DNA of 64,000 nucleotides, from contig NZ_BBYF01000002.1 in assembly GCF_001894745.1 (NCBI RefSeq), forward strand, positions 310,001 to 374,000, in the 5' to 3' direction. This DNA is from Paenibacillus sp. NAIST15-1 (GTDB lineage: Bacteria > Bacillota > Bacilli > Paenibacillales > Paenibacillaceae). Shown in pieces: positions 62,118 to 64,000 of the stretch. Below the pieces are notes generated by a model. The model had not been told where the DNA came from. It searched no databases and saw only the letters and a program-made list of their open reading frames with translations. The translations under genes and the position numbers were made by a program. Position 1 is the first letter of the stretch, and every line of letters begins with the position of its first letter.

Positions 62118-63230
62118 CTATGATCGTAGTGTGACCCATTCATCTCGATGTATCACTTCAATGCGCGGAACCTCGATGCGATTGAGAACCTCATCCGTAG
62201 ACCAGCCCGCTGCAATCTTTAATTGATCGGCTTCGTAATTGACGATGCCTCTGCCAATCACACGTCCGTCCTCACCAGACACCTCAACCACATCTCCAGG
62301 GTGGAAGTCGCCTTCGACTCCTCGAATACCAGCAGGCAGCAGACTTGATCCTCGTGATATCAATGCCCGTTCAGCGCCTTCATCGACAATAATTTGTCCA
62401 TGTGGGGTAGAGTGGAAGCCAAGCCATTGCTTCTTCATCGGCAATGCGTGCAGGTGAGTATCGAAATAGGTACCCTTGCCAATACCGTCCACAGCAAGGA
62501 GCAAATCACCTGGCTCATTGACTCGGCCAACAAAGGCAGGCACACCACCCCGCATGGCGATACGTGCTGCATCTAGCTTCGAACGCATGCCGCCCGTACC
62601 GACAGATGAGCCGGCTCCTCCAGCATATGCGTAAATTTCCTCGTTAATTTCCTCGACTCTGTCGAACCGCTTCGCATTCGGATTGGAACGGGGATCTGCC
62701 GTATACAACCCGTCCGTATCCGTAATAATCACTAGCCGATCAGCATGAACAAGATTCGCAACCAGTGCTGAGAGCGTATCGTTATCACCAAACTTGAGTT
62801 CCTCAACGGATACGGTGTCATTCTCATTAATAATAGGGACGACACGCTGCTTCAGCAGTTCCTCCATTGTCATCTGGGCATTATGGCCGCGCTTGCGATT
62901 GGCGAAGTCTGGCCGAGTTAACAGCAGCTGTGCTGAAGGAATGCTGTACTTCTGGAATTGTTCTTGGTAGGCCTGCATTAGCAGCGCCTGACCGACTGCA
63001 GCAGCAGCCTGCTTCTCATGGAGAAGCTTCGGACGAGTCATATATCCAATATGTCGAAATCCGGCTGCAACGGCACCTGAGGTGACGAGCACGACATGTG
63101 CACCACGTTCCATAAGAGAGACGAGCTCGCGTACGTAGAATTCAATATGTTCTCGATTTAAGCCGCCATGCTCAGAGGTAAGCGAGCTGCTTCCAATTTT
63201 CACTACAATTCGTTGACACTGTTCCATCAT
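62118..63230 (-). CDS. proB: Glutamate 5-kinase with PUA domain
   Basis: A 370-residue kinase that phosphorylates glutamate, the first and feedback-controlled step. RIVVKIGSSSLTSEHGG begins the amino-acid kinase domain, IINENDTVSVEELKFGDND the active site, and a C-terminal PUA domain (about residues 280-360) is present. It is the first gene behind the T-box. ATG 63230 or the adjoining ATG 63227 may be used. Confidence 0.96.
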   Translation of the reverse strand: MMEQCQRIVVKIGSSSLTSEHGGLNREHIEFYVRELVSLMERGAHVVLVTSGAVAAGFRHIGYMTRPKLLHEKQAAAAVGQALLMQAYQEQFQKYSIPSAQLLLTRPDFANRKRGHNAQMTMEELLKQRVVPIINENDTVSVEELKFGDNDTLSALVANLVHADRLVIITDTDGLYTADPRSNPNAKRFDRVEEINEEIYAYAGGAGSSVGTGGMRSKLDAARIAMRGGVPAFVGRVNEPGDLLLAVDGIGKGTYFDTHLHALPMKKQWLGFHSTPHGQIIVDEGAERALISRGSSLLPAGIRGVEGDFHPGDVVEVSGEDGRVIGRGIVNYEADQLKIAAGWSTDEVLNRIEVPRIEVIHRDEWVTLRS

Positions 63231-63372
63231 TCATTCACTTCCTGATTCTTTGACTCTCATGAGTATAAGTATCATACATCTCACGATTTGCCGGTGCCAG
63301 ATTGTAATACGATGATGTGAATGGATCAAGGGAATGCCGAACAGTGATGTCGCGAAAACGGATTATGGGTAT

Positions 63373-63713
63373 AAAAAAAGACCCTCGTCCTCTAAAGGAC
63401 GAAAGTCACACTTCCGCGGTACCACCTTCATTGAGGGTTCCTAGAGCATATACCTGAACTGCGTTGATCGCAGATTCATGATCATGCAGAAACCATCCCA
63501 CTTGATCGCCTATAACGGAGGCAGCCGTTCAGCTTCACGCGTAACGCTTATGCTGACCGCTCAAGGATAGGTTCTGTAATGGCTCTGCGGCGGATGCTTG
63601 CAGCCTATGGCATTCCGCTCTCTGAACGCGACCTTCATTACGTACTGGTCCTGTCATCACGATAAGGGTATTCACTCTGGCACCCGCTGCTCCATGAGAG
63701 CAATGAGTGTATT
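63373..63713 (-). promoter_or_regulatory. Proline T-box riboswitch of the proBAC-mtnWXB operon
   Basis: Read on the minus strand: Stem I elements AGTA (near 63647), AGAGAG and GGCTG; a specifier region GAACCTATCC in which CCT (63571-63569), a proline codon, is followed by the conserved A; the T-box core AAGGTGGTACCGCGG (63428-63414) that pairs with the tRNA acceptor end; and a terminator, GACTTTCGTCC with GGACGAGGGTC and seven T (63407-63373). Uncharged tRNA-Pro would allow readthrough into proB. The 140 bases between the terminator and proB show nothing further. Confidence 0.93.
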
Positions 63714-63719
63714 ACGAAT

Positions 63720-63748
63720 AGAATACCATGTGATTCCAATGGAGTAAA
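63720..63748 (-). promoter_or_regulatory. Candidate promoter of the T-box leader
   Basis: On the minus strand TTTACT (63748-63743), 17 bases, TATTCT (63725-63720) with TGG before the -10, giving a start near 63713. Moderate match. Confidence 0.5.
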
Positions 63749-63862
63749 GAAGGCGAACCCTGTATAAAGGGAGGTGACAGAAGATTCCTTTAGTTAGAAA
63801 CACAATGAAATTGTTGATAAGCCCGATTATAAACCGAGACAGCATCATTGCACTAATCTAGC

Positions 63863-64000
63863 TTAGAATAGCGATAGTCTTCCTATTCGCTCGGCAGCTT
63901 CGCATAATCGCGCCTCTGGCGCGAGCAGTCCGACCCGGACGTAGCCCTCTCCATGCTTACCAAATCCGATGCCTGGCGCGGTGACAACATTGGCACGCTC
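63863..64000 (-). CDS. C-terminal end of an aminotransferase (partial)
   Basis: The frame read inward from the right edge on the minus strand encodes 45 residues up to TAA at 63863. VVTAPGIGFGKHGEGYVRVG is the conserved C-terminal motif of class I/II PLP aminotransferases of the aspartate/LL-diaminopimelate type (small-domain arginine in YVRV). The rest lies outside, so the substrate cannot be named. It is transcribed towards the proline T-box, 150 bases downstream. Confidence 0.85.
   Translation of the reverse strand, partial: ERANVVTAPGIGFGKHGEGYVRVGLLAPEARLCEAAERIGRLSLF

Noticed and set aside
63755..63790. GGGAGGTGACAG on the plus strand near the right edge as a ribosome site
   Set aside because: No open frame follows; it is the complement of the region upstream of the proB T-box promoter.
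1..64000. CRISPR array, prophage, integrase/att sites, rRNA or tRNA genes
   Set aside because: I found no regularly spaced repeats, integrase, transposase, phage structural genes, or tRNA/rRNA signatures on either strand.

Overview
This window is chromosomal DNA of a low-to-mid G+C, endospore-forming Firmicute, most probably a Paenibacillus (P. alvei-like at a guess). The evidence is spoIVA at the left edge, bacillithiol genes, a Bacillus-type menaquinol:cytochrome c reductase, a TRAP-regulated trp operon, and a gene order that tracks the Bacillus subtilis spoIVA-hbs-mtrB-hepS-menG-hepT-ndk-cheR-aro-trp-hisC-tyrA-...-qcrABC-ypjABCD-dapB-mgsA-bshB1-bshA-cca-birA-panBCD-dinG-ypmB-asnS-dnaD block with gaps and insertions. 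No rRNA, tRNA, CRISPR array, prophage or transposase gene was seen.

Layout. 1-4.8 kb: end of spoIVA, a lone sugar-type ABC ATPase, HU, a 57-codon minus-strand gene, the TRAP gene mtrB (folE is absent beside it) and an anchored protein of unknown function. 4.9-9.7 kb: isoprenoid quinone genes (hepS, menG, a UbiA-type prenyltransferase, ubiX, hepT) and ndk. The ubiA-like/ubiX pair hints at the futalosine route to menaquinone. 9.9-22.8 kb: cheR, then aroC-aroB-aroH, then trpEDCFBA-hisC-tyrA behind an attenuator carrying eleven (G/T)AG repeats, the target of the TRAP protein encoded 10 kb upstream. 22.8-28.8 kb: a short orphan promoter-terminator unit, an Lgt-like membrane enzyme, an ECF sigma/anti-sigma pair, a histidine phosphatase, a large unknown gene, a gamma-carbonic-anhydrase-like protein, an IDEAL protein and ypiF. 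28.9-32.8 kb: qcrABC, ypjA, ypjB. 33-43 kb: a YitT transporter (minus), MazG-like, dapB, mgsA, bshB1, a 244-bp inverted-repeat element, bshA, cca with a G+C-rich 3' half, birA, a structured RNA and panBCD. 43-56 kb: a TPR-like gene, dinG, rex, mtaD, ypmB/tseB, an FtsH-like membrane protease with a small partner, hbd-ackA, asnS, dnaD. 56-57 kb: an A+T-rich O-fucosyltransferase-like gene, a likely acquisition. 57.3-63.7 kb (minus): proB-proA-proC running by translational coupling into mtnW-mtnX-mtnB, all downstream of a proline T-box. The right edge holds the 3' end of an aminotransferase gene (minus).

The block is mainly a biosynthetic 'chorismate to aromatic amino acids and quinones' region with its own control devices (TRAP site, T-box, a probable RNA leader before panB). 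The most novel-looking pieces are the cloverleaf-like RNA before panB, the short RNA unit after tyrA, the O-FucT-like gene, the FtsH-like protease pair, the pro-mtn fusion under one T-box, and the TRAP site placed almost at the transcript 5' end.
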